Shown in pieces: positions 16,338 to 25,730 of a stretch of 64,000 nucleotides of DNA. Origin of the DNA: Glycomyces lechevalierae (GTDB taxonomy: Bacteria; Actinomycetota; Actinomycetes; Mycobacteriales; Micromonosporaceae). The notes beneath the pieces are model-generated. The model searched no databases. It was not told where the DNA came from and saw only the letters and a list, made by a program, of their open reading frames with translations. Position numbers and translations under genes: made by a program. Within the stretch, counting starts at the first letter, position 1, and every line of letters starts with the position of its first letter. The stretch lies in the NCBI RefSeq assembly GCF_027622945.1, contig NZ_JAPZVQ010000021.1, forward strand, positions 23,370 through 87,369, read 5' to 3'.

Positions 16338-18386
16338 TTACCAGGATCGGGGACGGTCGTCCCACTCGCCCCAGTTGCGGCGGTCGGTCCGCTTCGAGTC
16401 CGGGTCTTCGCCCTCGCGGTTCGGCTCGCTGCCGTACGGCGCGGGCGGCTGCTGCGGCTGGTCGCCGTACTGCGGCATCGCGCGGGTGGCCCCGAAGTCG
16501 CCGGTGGGCGGCGGGGGCTGCTCCTGCGGCGCGTACGGGTCGCGGCGCATCGACTGGCTCGAGTACGGGTCGCCGCTGTTCGGCGGCGCGCTCCGGGGGG
16601 CGCTCGGCGGGGCGCTCGGCGAGCCGTGTGCGCCGTAGCCCTGCTGGCCGCCCTGCGGCGCACTGTAGTTCTGCGAGCCGGGGCCGTACTGGGGCGCGCT
16701 GGGCGAACCCTGCGGGCCGTAGCTCTGGTCGCGCGGGGCGCTCGGCGCGCTGTAGCCCTGCTCCTGGGCCGCGTTGCCCGGGTGCGGGTCGAACATCGAC
16801 CCGGTCGCGGGCGGCGGCGTCGGGGCCGGGTGCGGGCGCGTGGAACCCAAGTCGCCGTAGGGACTCGGCGAGCCCGCCGGGGACGGCCCCGGGTGCGGCC
16901 GGGTCGCGGCGGGGTCGGCATAGGGGTTCACAGGCGCTGCGGGGTTCGGCGGGGCCGAAGGGCTCGGGTGCGGGCGCGTGGCGTCGCCGTACGGGCTCGG
17001 CGGCGCGGCCGGCGGCGGCGAGCCGAGGTTTGCCTGCGGCATGATCTGCGTGGCGTCGGAGGCGCCGGGCCCGCCGGGCTGCTTGACGACCGGGAGGATC
17101 GTGGTGCCGTCGGGGCCGACCTGGCCGCCGGGCATCCCGGGCGCGGCGCCGAAGCCGCCCTGCGGCATGACCTGCGTCGAGTCCGACCCGCCGTAGGCGG
17201 GCCCGAACTGGGTCGGCGCGGCCGGGGCCCCGCCGACGAGGCCGCCGGGGTGGATCATCGTCGGCGCGTCGGCTTCGGGGCCGGGGGCGGCCTGGTAGAC
17301 GCCGGGCGTCCCGACCTGGGCCGCGGTCGGCGTGTGGTCGGGCGGGGTGTCGGAGGCGAAGGTCTCGCCGTCGTCGTCCTTGTCGTCCTTGCCGCCGCGC
17401 AGCAGGAAGAAGATGCCGACGATGCCGCCGATGACCAGGAGCGCGCCGATGATGATGAGGAAGATGAGCGTGCCGGACATGCCGCCGCCGCTCTCCTTCG
17501 CGGCCGGGCTCGACTCGGCCTCGCTCGTGGCCGCGTCGGAGGTCGCCGCGTCGGTCGACGGCTCGGCGGCCTGGACCTTCGCGAGCGTGACGTTCAGCGT
17601 GTACGTCTGGCTGCCTTCGTTGACGGTGAGCTCTTCGTCCTTGTCCTCGAAGCCCTCGGCCGTGATGTGCAGCGTCATGTCGCCGGGGGCGATCGGCTTC
17701 GAGGCGTCGCCGGTGAACTCGTACTTGCCGCTGTCGTCGGTGGTGGCCTCGTGCTCGCCGCCCTCGCCGTCGGTCAGCTCGAGCTTGGCGCCCGGCACGG
17801 GTTCGGCGTTCGAGGTGACCTCGCCGCTGATCGTGGAGACCGTGGAGACGGTGGCGGTGCCGACGACGCTGAGGCCGCTGGACTGGCTCTGGCCCTCGAA
17901 GTCGACCGTGAAGCTCCCGTCCGCGGTCTCGCCGCTCGGCAGCTCGGACTCGGTGACGGTGGAGACGCTGAAGGAGATGGTCCGCTGCCCGCCGGGCTCG
18001 ACCTGCGCGCACTTGACCTTGTCCGCGTCCTCGCGGGTGCAGAGGCCGGCGCCGCCGTCGTTGTCGATCGCGGAGATGTAGTCGTTGAGCCCGTCGACCT
18101 TCGCCTTGATCGAGATGTCCTTGGGCTGCACGGGGTTGTTGTTCATGACCGTGAACGAGATGACCGAGGCCTGCCCGCCCACGCTCACCGGGTTCGGGTT
18201 GAATCCCCCGTTGAACCAGCCGCCGACGTCCTGCGCGGCGGCCGCCTGCGGGAACGCGAGGAGACCGAGGAGCACACCGCCCGCCGCGGCGAGGCCGGCC
18301 AGGCGAGTGCGCAGGCCACCCCGTCTTCCGCGCCGGGACCGCGGGACGTTAGTCTGGGTCCCGCTCGGTTCGGCCGCTCCGGTCAT
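16338..18386 (-). CDS. Membrane protein with extracellular Ig/carboxypeptidase-regulatory-like domains and a cytoplasmic Thr-motif tail
   Basis: 682 residues. Residues 1-52 form an Arg-rich signal peptide (SRRGRRGGLRTRLAG, hydrophobic core, AAAAQ). The exterior region (53-300) contains two beta-sandwich-like segments: one with paired Cys116/Cys126, and ISGEVTSNAEPVPGAKLEL as in carboxypeptidase-regulatory repeats. A transmembrane helix lies at about 305-329, followed by RGGKDDKDDD. The cytoplasmic tail (330-682) is Pro/Gly/Tyr-rich and carries eight motifs of the type [DGA]-[AS]-T-x-x-x-P, around Thr376, 404, 428/429, 446, 470, 495, 516 and one near 640. Such motifs could be kinase sites read by FHA domains (inference). 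AGGAGGGG lies six bases before the ATG. Function unrecognised. Confidence 0.8.
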   Translation of the reverse strand: MTGAAEPSGTQTNVPRSRRGRRGGLRTRLAGLAAAGGVLLGLLAFPQAAAAQDVGGWFNGGFNPNPVSVGGQASVISFTVMNNNPVQPKDISIKAKVDGLNDYISAIDNDGGAGLCTREDADKVKCAQVEPGGQRTISFSVSTVTESELPSGETADGSFTVDFEGQSQSSGLSVVGTATVSTVSTISGEVTSNAEPVPGAKLELTDGEGGEHEATTDDSGKYEFTGDASKPIAPGDMTLHITAEGFEDKDEELTVNEGSQTYTLNVTLAKVQAAEPSTDAATSDAATSEAESSPAAKESGGGMSGTLIFLIIIGALLVIGGIVGIFFLLRGGKDDKDDDGETFASDTPPDHTPTAAQVGTPGVYQAAPGPEADAPTMIHPGGLVGGAPAAPTQFGPAYGGSDSTQVMPQGGFGAAPGMPGGQVGPDGTTILPVVKQPGGPGASDATQIMPQANLGSPPPAAPPSPYGDATRPHPSPSAPPNPAAPVNPYADPAATRPHPGPSPAGSPSPYGDLGSTRPHPAPTPPPATGSMFDPHPGNAAQEQGYSAPSAPRDQSYGPQGSPSAPQYGPGSQNYSAPQGGQQGYGAHGSPSAPPSAPRSAPPNSGDPYSSQSMRRDPYAPQEQPPPPTGDFGATRAMPQYGDQPQQPPAPYGSEPNREGEDPDSKRTDRRNWGEWDDRPRSW

Positions 18387-18630
18387 CTACATCCCCTCCT
18401 GGGCATGTGCCATCCAGCGCCACTCGCGGCGATCTGCCACGGGCGGGCACGACGAACCCACGGAAGCGGGTCGTCGTCGCCACTATGCCTGGTCTCATTT
18501 CGGTCACGGGACCGGGGTGCAGGCACTGCGGCGTTCATGCGGCGCCCGGTCGCCCGAGCGCGTTCGCTTGAGCACGCCCGTTCGGCGACGTGCCGTAACG
18601 GGCAGTCTAACGTGGTTCGGAGGTCTCCTC

Positions 18631-18990
18631 GTGGACGCTGTGGTCGATGCCATGGCCGCGATCGACAACGGTGAAGCGCCCGATCGGGAGACGCTGAAAG
18701 GCGCCGTCCGGGAGCTGCTGCAGGCGCTCGCGGCGAAAGCCCCAGGTCATACCGTGGAAGTGCGCGTCCCGCCGTACGGCGCGGTGCAGTGCGTCGAGGG
18801 CCCGCGGCACCGGCGCGGCACGCCGCCGAACGTCGTCGAATGTCAACCGCTCGTGTTCGTGCTCCTCGCGACCGGCCGCAAGGGCTGGCGGGAGGCGCTC
18901 GCCGCCGGCGAGGTCTCGGCCTCGGGTCAGCGCGCCGACCTGAGCGACCTGCTGCCGCTCGCGGCGGCCACGGGGGAACCGCTCGGCTGA
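18631..18990 (+). CDS. Bacterial SCP-like (sterol carrier family) protein, short form
   Basis: A 119-residue protein matching the C-terminal part of the actinomycete 'sterol carrier family' orthologue that is often found beside purF. Diagnostic stretches are VEVRVPPYGAVQCVEGPRH, RGTPPNVVEC and GEVSASGQRADLSDLLPL. Orthologues usually carry an additional N-terminal maleylpyruvate-isomerase-like domain; here only a short helical segment (DAVVDAMAAIDNGEAPDRE) remains. The GTG at 18631 has GGAGG seven bases upstream, so the short form appears to be the true product. Ligand and role are unknown. Confidence 0.75.
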   Translation: MDAVVDAMAAIDNGEAPDRETLKGAVRELLQALAAKAPGHTVEVRVPPYGAVQCVEGPRHRRGTPPNVVECQPLVFVLLATGRKGWREALAAGEVSASGQRADLSDLLPLAAATGEPLG

Positions 18991-19027
18991 GCCATTGCGT
19001 GAGGCCTTCTCCTTATTACTTATGCGC

Positions 19028-19059
19028 GACCGCCCCGGGGCCGAAGCCCCGGGGCGGTC
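19028..19059. terminator. Strong bidirectional terminator between SCP-like gene and purL
   Basis: A perfect 14-bp stem (19028-19041 with 19046-19059) with a CGAA tetraloop. It lies between the convergent ends of the SCP-like gene (18990) and purL (19075) and would stop both. Confidence 0.8.
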
Positions 19060-19074
19060 CACGTTCTTCCGGCG

Positions 19075-21351
19075 CTACTCGCCGAGCTGGGCGCCGATGC
19101 GGCCCTTCCAGGACGCTTCGAGTTCGGCGCGGCCGATGTCGAAGTGGTCCCGCAGGTGCAGGCCGTCGGTGTTCGCGTCGGTCACGCCGAGCGGCGTGAT
19201 CGGCAGGGCGCGCTGCTCGCAGGCGGTGCGCACGGCCAGTTCCTGGCCGCGCGGGATGACCACGAGCACCCGTCCGGAGGATTCCGAGAACAGGTACGTG
19301 AACGGGTCAGCGCCTTCGGGCAGGAGGATCTGCGCGCCGAGCCCGGAGTGGCAGATGGCCTCCACGAGCGTCTGCGCGAGCCCGCCCTCGGAGAGGTCGT
19401 GCGCGGCGGCGAGCTGCTCGGTCTCGGCCAGGCGGGACATGAGCTCGGCGAGCTTCATCTCGTGGTCGAGGTCGACGATCGGCGGGACGCCGCCGAGGTG
19501 GCCGTGCTTGACGGAGGCCCATTCGGAGCCGGAGAGCTCTTCGCGGGTCTCGCCGATGAGCGCGATGGTGTCGCCGGTCTTGCCGAGCCCCAGGGGGATG
19601 CGGCGGCGGACGTCGCCGATCACGCCGAGCACGCCGATGACGGGCGTCGGGTGGATGGCGTCGCGGCCGGTCTGGTTGTAGAACGAGACGTTGCCGCCGG
19701 TGACGGGGATGTCGAGCTTCTGGCAGCCGTCGGCGATGCCGGTGACGGCCCGCTCGAACTGCCACATGACGTGCGGGTCCTCGGGCGAGCCGAAGTTGAG
19801 GCAGTCGCTGATGGCGATCGGGGTGGCGCCGGTGACGGCGACGTTCCGGTAGGCCTCGGCGAGCGAGAGCTGCGCGCCCACGTACGGGTCGAGCCGCGCG
19901 AAGCGGCCGTTGCCGTCGAGGGAGATCGCGATGCCGACGCCGGTGGTCTCGTCCAGGCGGACGACGCCGGCGTCGTGCGGCGTGCCGAGGACGGTGTTGC
20001 CGAACACCGAGGAGTCGTACTGCTCGGTGATCCAGGACTTGTCGCACAGGTTCGGGCTGGCGGCCATGTCGAGGACGGTCTGGCGGATCTCCTCATCGCT
20101 TGTGGGCCGCGGCAGGGTCTCGGCGCGGTCGACGGCGATGAGCTGCAGGTCGTTCGGTTCGGCGATGGGCCGGTGGTAGACCGGGCCCTCGTCGGCGAGC
20201 GACTTCGGCGGGACGTCCACGACGGTCTGGCCGTGGAAGTCGATCACGAGGCGGCCGGTGTCGGTGACGGTGCCGATCTCGGTGGCGAGCAGGCCCCAGC
20301 GGCGCGAGCGCGCGAGGACTTCCTCGGCCTTGGCGGGGTCGACGATGAGGAGCATCCGCTCCTGCGACTCCGAGGCGAGGATGTCCTGCGGCTCCATGCC
20401 CTTGGCGCGCAGCGGGACCAGTTCGAGGTCGACGTGCATGCCGCCGTCGCCGGCGGCCGCGGTCTCGCTGAGCGCGCAGGTGAGGCCGGCGCCGCCGAGG
20501 TCCTGGACGCCGACGACGAGGCCGGCGTCGAAGAGCTCGAGGCAGACCTCGATGAGCAGCTTCTCGGTGAACGGGTCGCCGACCTGCACGCTCGGGCGCG
20601 CGTCGTCCTCGCCCGATTCGGAGAAGGTGGCGGAGGCGAGCACGGAGACGCCGCCGATGCCGTCGCGGCCGGTCTTGGCGCCCAGCAGGATCACGGTGTT
20701 GCCGACGCCGCTGGCCTGCATGGACTGGAGGCGCGAGCGGGGCATGACGCCGACGCTGAGGGCGTTGACGAGCGGGTTGCCCTGGTAGCACGGGTCGAAG
20801 TAGGTCTCGCCGCCGATGTTGGGCAGGCCCACGCAGTTGCCGTAGTGGCCGACGCCGTCGACCACGCCCGGGAGGACCCGGGCGGTGTCGGGGTGGTCGA
20901 TGGCGCCGAAGCGGAGGGAGTCCATGACCGCGATCGGGCGGGCGCCCATGGCGATGATGTCGCGGATGATGCCGCCGACGCCGGTGGCCGCGCCCTGCTT
21001 GGGCTCCACATAGGACGGGTGGTTGTGGGATTCGACCTTGAAGGTGACGGCGATGTTCTCGTCGATGGCGATCACACCGGCGTTCTCCCCGATCCCGGCC
21101 AGCAGGCGCGGGGTCTTCGGGTTCTTCTCGCCGAACTGGCGCAGGTGCACCTTGCTGGACTTGTACGAGCAGTGCTCGGACCACATGATCGAGTACATGG
21201 CGAGCTCGGACTGGGTGGGACGGCGGCCCAGGATCTCGCGGATCCGCTGGTACTCGTCCTCTTTCAGGCCCAGTTCGGCCCACGGCTGCTTCTCGTCCGG
21301 GGTCGCGTCGGCGACGCCGACCGTGTCGACCGCGACGTTGAGATGGCTCAT
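19075..21351 (-). CDS. purL: Phosphoribosylformylglycinamidine synthase subunit PurL
   Basis: A 758-residue small-type PurL, the ATP-dependent synthetase subunit that combines with PurQ and PurS to form FGAM. Family motifs include YSIMWSEHCSYKSSK, KVESHNHPSYVEP, GAATGVGGIIRDI, GLPNIGGET and AHDLSEGG. The ATG at 21349-21351 overlaps the purQ stop (ATGA), so the two are translationally coupled. Size is right for the split form (large PurL fusions exceed 1200 residues). A strong terminator follows at 19028-19059. Confidence 0.95.
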   Translation of the reverse strand: MSHLNVAVDTVGVADATPDEKQPWAELGLKEDEYQRIREILGRRPTQSELAMYSIMWSEHCSYKSSKVHLRQFGEKNPKTPRLLAGIGENAGVIAIDENIAVTFKVESHNHPSYVEPKQGAATGVGGIIRDIIAMGARPIAVMDSLRFGAIDHPDTARVLPGVVDGVGHYGNCVGLPNIGGETYFDPCYQGNPLVNALSVGVMPRSRLQSMQASGVGNTVILLGAKTGRDGIGGVSVLASATFSESGEDDARPSVQVGDPFTEKLLIEVCLELFDAGLVVGVQDLGGAGLTCALSETAAAGDGGMHVDLELVPLRAKGMEPQDILASESQERMLLIVDPAKAEEVLARSRRWGLLATEIGTVTDTGRLVIDFHGQTVVDVPPKSLADEGPVYHRPIAEPNDLQLIAVDRAETLPRPTSDEEIRQTVLDMAASPNLCDKSWITEQYDSSVFGNTVLGTPHDAGVVRLDETTGVGIAISLDGNGRFARLDPYVGAQLSLAEAYRNVAVTGATPIAISDCLNFGSPEDPHVMWQFERAVTGIADGCQKLDIPVTGGNVSFYNQTGRDAIHPTPVIGVLGVIGDVRRRIPLGLGKTGDTIALIGETREELSGSEWASVKHGHLGGVPPIVDLDHEMKLAELMSRLAETEQLAAAHDLSEGGLAQTLVEAICHSGLGAQILLPEGADPFTYLFSESSGRVLVVIPRGQELAVRTACEQRALPITPLGVTDANTDGLHLRDHFDIGRAELEASWKGRIGAQLGE

Positions 21352-22046
21352 CGGCTGACTCCACTGGTGTCGGCGGCCCCGGTGAGGTGGGCCAGGACGG
21401 AGGCGACGACGCCGAGCCCGTCGTCCGACGGGCCGGTCAGCTCGTCGACGGCGTGCTCGGGGTGGGGCATGAGGCCCACGACGTTCCCGGCCTCGTTGGT
21501 CACCCCGGCGATGTCGCGCATCGAGCCGTTCGGGTTGTCGAGGTACCGGAAGACCACGCGGCCGTCCGCCTCGAGCTCGTCGAGGACGGCCTCGTCGGCG
21601 ACGTACCGGCCCTCGCCGTGCTTGGCGGGGAAGACCACTTCGGCGCCCGGCTGGTAGAGCCGGGTCCACGCGGTCCGCGAGGTCTCGACGCGCAGGCGCG
21701 CGGGACGGTTGCGGTAGCGCAGGTGGGCGTTGCGCACCAGCGCGCCGGGCAGCAGGTGCGATTCGCACAGCACCTGGAAGCCGTTGCACACCCCGAGGAC
21801 GGGCATCCCCTGGGCGGCGGCGGCCTTCACGGTGTCCATCACCTGCGAGAAGCGGGCGATGGCTCCGCAGCGCAGCGAGTCCCCGTAGGAGAACCCGCCG
21901 GGCAGGAACACGGCGTCGACGCCCGCGAGGGCGGCGTCGTCGTGCCACAGCGCGACCGGCTCGCCGCCGGCCAGGCGCACCGCGCGGGCGGCGTCCCGGT
22001 CGTCGAGCGAGCCGGGGAAGGTCACGACCCCGATCCGCGCGCTCAT
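21348..22046 (-). CDS. purQ: Phosphoribosylformylglycinamidine synthase glutaminase subunit PurQ
   Basis: A 232-residue class I glutamine amidotransferase supplying ammonia to PurL. The catalytic Cys is in VLGVCNGFQVL and the His/Glu pair in GLMPHPEHA. The N-terminus MSARIGVVTFPGSLDDRD and the oxyanion loop FLPGGFSYGD are typical. It overlaps purS upstream and purL downstream by four bases each (ATGA at both junctions). Confidence 0.95.
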   Translation of the reverse strand: MSARIGVVTFPGSLDDRDAARAVRLAGGEPVALWHDDAALAGVDAVFLPGGFSYGDSLRCGAIARFSQVMDTVKAAAAQGMPVLGVCNGFQVLCESHLLPGALVRNAHLRYRNRPARLRVETSRTAWTRLYQPGAEVVFPAKHGEGRYVADEAVLDELEADGRVVFRYLDNPNGSMRDIAGVTNEAGNVVGLMPHPEHAVDELTGPSDDGLGVVASVLAHLTGAADTSGVSR

Positions 22047-22288
22047 GCGCCCTCGATGGACAGCGAGAAGCTCTCGATGACCGGGTTGGCCAGGAGCTGG
22101 TCGGCGATCACGCGCGACTGCTCCTCGACGTTCTGGGCGTTCTCGTCGAACTCGATCTCGACGCGCTTGCCGATCCGCACCGACGACACGTCGTTGACGC
22201 CGAGGCGGGGCAGCGCCCCGAGGACGGCCTCGCCCTGGGGGTCGAGGATTTCGGACTTCAGCATCACGTCGACCACTACACGGGCCAC
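22043..22288 (-). CDS. purS: Phosphoribosylformylglycinamidine synthase subunit PurS
   Basis: An 81-residue PurS, the small bridge subunit of the PurSQL complex. VARVVVDVMLKSEILDPQGEAV followed by VSSVRIGKRVEIEFD and ending ESFSLSIEGA is the full PurS pattern. The GTG at 22286-22288 has AGGAG seven bases upstream and gives the family length; upstream in-frame codons would add an unrelated lead. It is the first gene of purSQL. Confidence 0.93.
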   Translation of the reverse strand: MARVVVDVMLKSEILDPQGEAVLGALPRLGVNDVSSVRIGKRVEIEFDENAQNVEEQSRVIADQLLANPVIESFSLSIEGA

Positions 22289-22395
22289 GGGCGCACTCCT
22301 GTCGGTCACATGGACGGGACAACAGGGCAAGCATATTCACCGGCCCTGACCAGGGCCAGTGCCGAGCTACGAGGACGGTGCCAGGTCACAGCGAG

Positions 22396-23814
22396 TCATA
22401 GGATGTTTCCCGGCCGGTAGGACGCGGCCTCGGGGTGCGATTTCGCCGCCAAAGCCACTCTTTCGGCGACGCGGTCCACCTGATCGCCTGCGGCGCCGAT
22501 GAATTCACCCGGATTCGCGACGAGCGCGTCGAGGCCGGCCCGGTCGAGGGGCAGGCGCGGGTCGGCGGCGAGGCGGTCGAAGAGGTCGTTCTCGCGCTGG
22601 CCGCTCTCGCGCATGGCGCGGGCGACGGCGACGGCGTGCTCTTTGATGGCCTCGTGCGCGTCCTCGCGGCCCCCGCCCTGCTTGACGGCCGCCATGAGGA
22701 CCTTTGTGGAGGTCAGGAAGGGGAGGTAGCGGTCGAGTTCGGCGCCGATGACGGCCGGGTAGGCCCCGAAGTTGTCGAGAATGGTGAGGAAGGTCTCATA
22801 CAGGCCGTCGACGGCGTAGAAGAGGTCGGGGAGGGCGACGCGGCGGACCACCGAGCAGGAGACGTCCCCTTCGTTCCACTGGTCGCCGGCGAGCTCGCCG
22901 AGCATCGCCGCGTAGCCGCGCACGACGACGGCGAGGCCGTTGACGCGCTCGGAAGAGCGGGTGTTCATCTTGTGCGGCATGGCGGACGAGCCGACCTGGC
23001 CGGGCATGAAGCCCTCGGTGGCGAGCTCGGCGCCGGCCATGAGGCGGATCGTGATCGCGGCCGAGGAGGGCCCGGCGACGGCCTGGACGAGCGCGGAGCC
23101 GACCTCGTAGTCGAGCGAGCGCGGGTAGACCTGGCCGACCGAGTCCATGACGCGGTCGAAGCCGAGATGGTTCGCGACGCGGGTCTCGAGCTCGGCGAGT
23201 TTCGCGGTGTCGCCGTCGAAGAGGTCGAGCATGTCCTGCGCGGTGCCGACGGGGCCCTTGATGCCGCGCAGGGGGTAGCGCTTGAGGAGGTCCTCGATGC
23301 GGTCGAGGGCGGCGAGGAGCTCCTCGGCCCAGGTCGCGAACCGCTTCCCGAGGGTGGTGGCCTGGGCGGGCACGTTGTGGCTGCGTCCGGCCATGACGAG
23401 GTCGCGGTGCTGGGCGGCGCGGGCGGCGAGGCGCACGAGGGCGGCGACGAGGCGGTCGCGGACCAGTTCGAGGGACTGGCGGACCTGCATCTGCTCGACG
23501 TTCTCGGTGAGGTCGCGGCTGGTCATGCCCTTGTGGATGTGCTGGTGGCCGGCGAGATCGGAGAACTCCTCGATGCGGGCCTTCACGTCGTGCTTGGTGA
23601 CGCGCTCGCGCTCGGCGATGGAGGCGAGGTCGACCTGGTCGAGCACGCGCTCGTAGTCGGCGATGACACCGTCGGGGACGGTGACGCCCAGGTCGTGCTG
23701 GGCCTTGAGGACGGCGAGCCAGAGGCGCCGCTCGGCCTTGATCTTGCCGACGGGGTCCCAGATGTCGCGCATCGAGGCGGAGGCATAACGCTCGGCGAGC
23801 ACATTCGCAGTCAC
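22396..23814 (-). CDS. purB: Adenylosuccinate lyase
   Basis: A 472-residue fumarase/aspartase-superfamily enzyme that acts twice in purine synthesis (SAICAR and adenylosuccinate cleavage). The superfamily signature GSSAMPHKMNTRSSERV carries the catalytic Ser loop, and GMTSRDLTENVEQMQ, AGRSHNVPAQATTLGKR and YPRSLDYEVGSALV are typical of the PurB2 class. The GTG at 23812-23814 fits the usual start (VTANVLAERYAS); no ribosome-binding site is evident. It ends 107 bases before purS and may be transcribed separately. Confidence 0.93.
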   Translation of the reverse strand: MTANVLAERYASASMRDIWDPVGKIKAERRLWLAVLKAQHDLGVTVPDGVIADYERVLDQVDLASIAERERVTKHDVKARIEEFSDLAGHQHIHKGMTSRDLTENVEQMQVRQSLELVRDRLVAALVRLAARAAQHRDLVMAGRSHNVPAQATTLGKRFATWAEELLAALDRIEDLLKRYPLRGIKGPVGTAQDMLDLFDGDTAKLAELETRVANHLGFDRVMDSVGQVYPRSLDYEVGSALVQAVAGPSSAAITIRLMAGAELATEGFMPGQVGSSAMPHKMNTRSSERVNGLAVVVRGYAAMLGELAGDQWNEGDVSCSVVRRVALPDLFYAVDGLYETFLTILDNFGAYPAVIGAELDRYLPFLTSTKVLMAAVKQGGGREDAHEAIKEHAVAVARAMRESGQRENDLFDRLAADPRLPLDRAGLDALVANPGEFIGAAGDQVDRVAERVALAAKSHPEAASYRPGNIL

Positions 23815-23937
23815 GCGGCAATGATGACACCCCGCGCGCACGGACCGGCATGGTCGGTCGCCGACGGTGACCCGCCCGGCGGCGGCTGCGGGCATACCCG
23901 CCCTAGTAAGGGTGGGTCACTGTCAGACCATCCCTAG

Positions 23938-24027
23938 CCCCCACCCACCCGGGGGACCGAACGTAGCTCCCACCGTCCCCGCCGGGTACGACGAAAACCC
24001 GGTCCCGGAGCGCCGATGTCACCCGAA
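23938..24027 (+). repeat. Dispersed intergenic element, copy A
   Basis: This copy has three blocks shared with copies B (34593-34688, minus) and C (37471-37562, plus): CCCCCACCCACC at 23938-23949, a CGAC-GAAA loop motif near 23989-23996, and TGTCACCCGAA at 24017-24027. The central block folds as CCGGGT-ACGACGAAA-ACCCGG (23982-24002). Block spacing (52 and about 28 bases) agrees with the other copies to within a few bases. Confidence 0.65.
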
Positions 24028-24206
24028 AGAGGACACGGCCGCGAACCACGCCGGGTGCGCGGTCCCGAACGCGCCAGCCGTGCGACCGCCGGGGCCGCGC
24101 CCGGCATGCGGTCCCGAACCCGCCACCCGCGCCGAAACCGCCCGCCGAGACCCCCTGAAGTCGCGGGCGCGCAGTCCCGAGTTGCGGGAACCACTCGGCG
24201 TGGCGG

Positions 24207-24235
24207 TTAACCTGCACGTATCCGCCACGTAAACT
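24207..24235 (+). promoter_or_regulatory. purD promoter, leaderless type
   Basis: TTAACC (24207-24212) and TAAACT (24230-24235) with a 17-base spacer match actinobacterial sigma-A promoters. The -10 box ends six bases before the GTG at 24242, so transcription should start at the initiation codon. Confidence 0.6.
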
Positions 24236-24241
24236 GACCTT

Positions 24242-25462
<1,221 letters not shown>

Positions 25463-25482
25463 GACCGCACCGCTGACACGAG

Positions 25483-25506
25483 GGCCGCGCCCGATCGGGC
25501 GCGGCC
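25483..25506. terminator. purD terminator
   Basis: A perfect 24-base palindrome, GGCCGCGCCC-GATC-GGGCGCGGCC, begins 20 bases after the purD stop and is followed by TTCG. Confidence 0.75.
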
Positions 25507-25730
25507 TTCGCGTCGTCTCCGGGCGATGCCATGCGATACCGGACATTCCCGGCTCGCGCAACTGATTCCGGGAGCCGACGGATGCACTGGGACGGCCGAG
25601 GCCGAACGAGGCTCGGACCAGGGGCGCGATACCCGATAGTGAGCGCTATCGGGCGGCGGCCTTCCTAGACTCTCCTTGACGGCCAGTCTGTTTGCCTCGC
25701 TGGATCGATTGCGAGCGAAAGGTGGCGATC

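Larger units (their letters stand above)
23815..24241. other. purB-purD divergent intergenic region
   Basis: A 427-base gap with no supported gene. It contains an ACCC-GCCCT/AGGG-TGGGT imperfect hairpin (23896-23917), copy A of a dispersed intergenic element (23938-24027), two occurrences of GCGGTCCCGAAC (about 24058 and 24110), and the purD promoter at its right end. No purine riboswitch could be recognised. Confidence 0.6.

Noticed and set aside
16249..18012. 587-codon frame overlapping the 682-residue membrane protein
   Set aside because: The membrane protein has a signal peptide, helix and ribosome-binding site; the alternative frame is Arg-rich with none of these.
23815..24241. Purine riboswitch or PurR box before purD/purB
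   Set aside because: No known purine aptamer pattern or CGAA-type PurBox was found; only the dispersed element and a promoter are visible.
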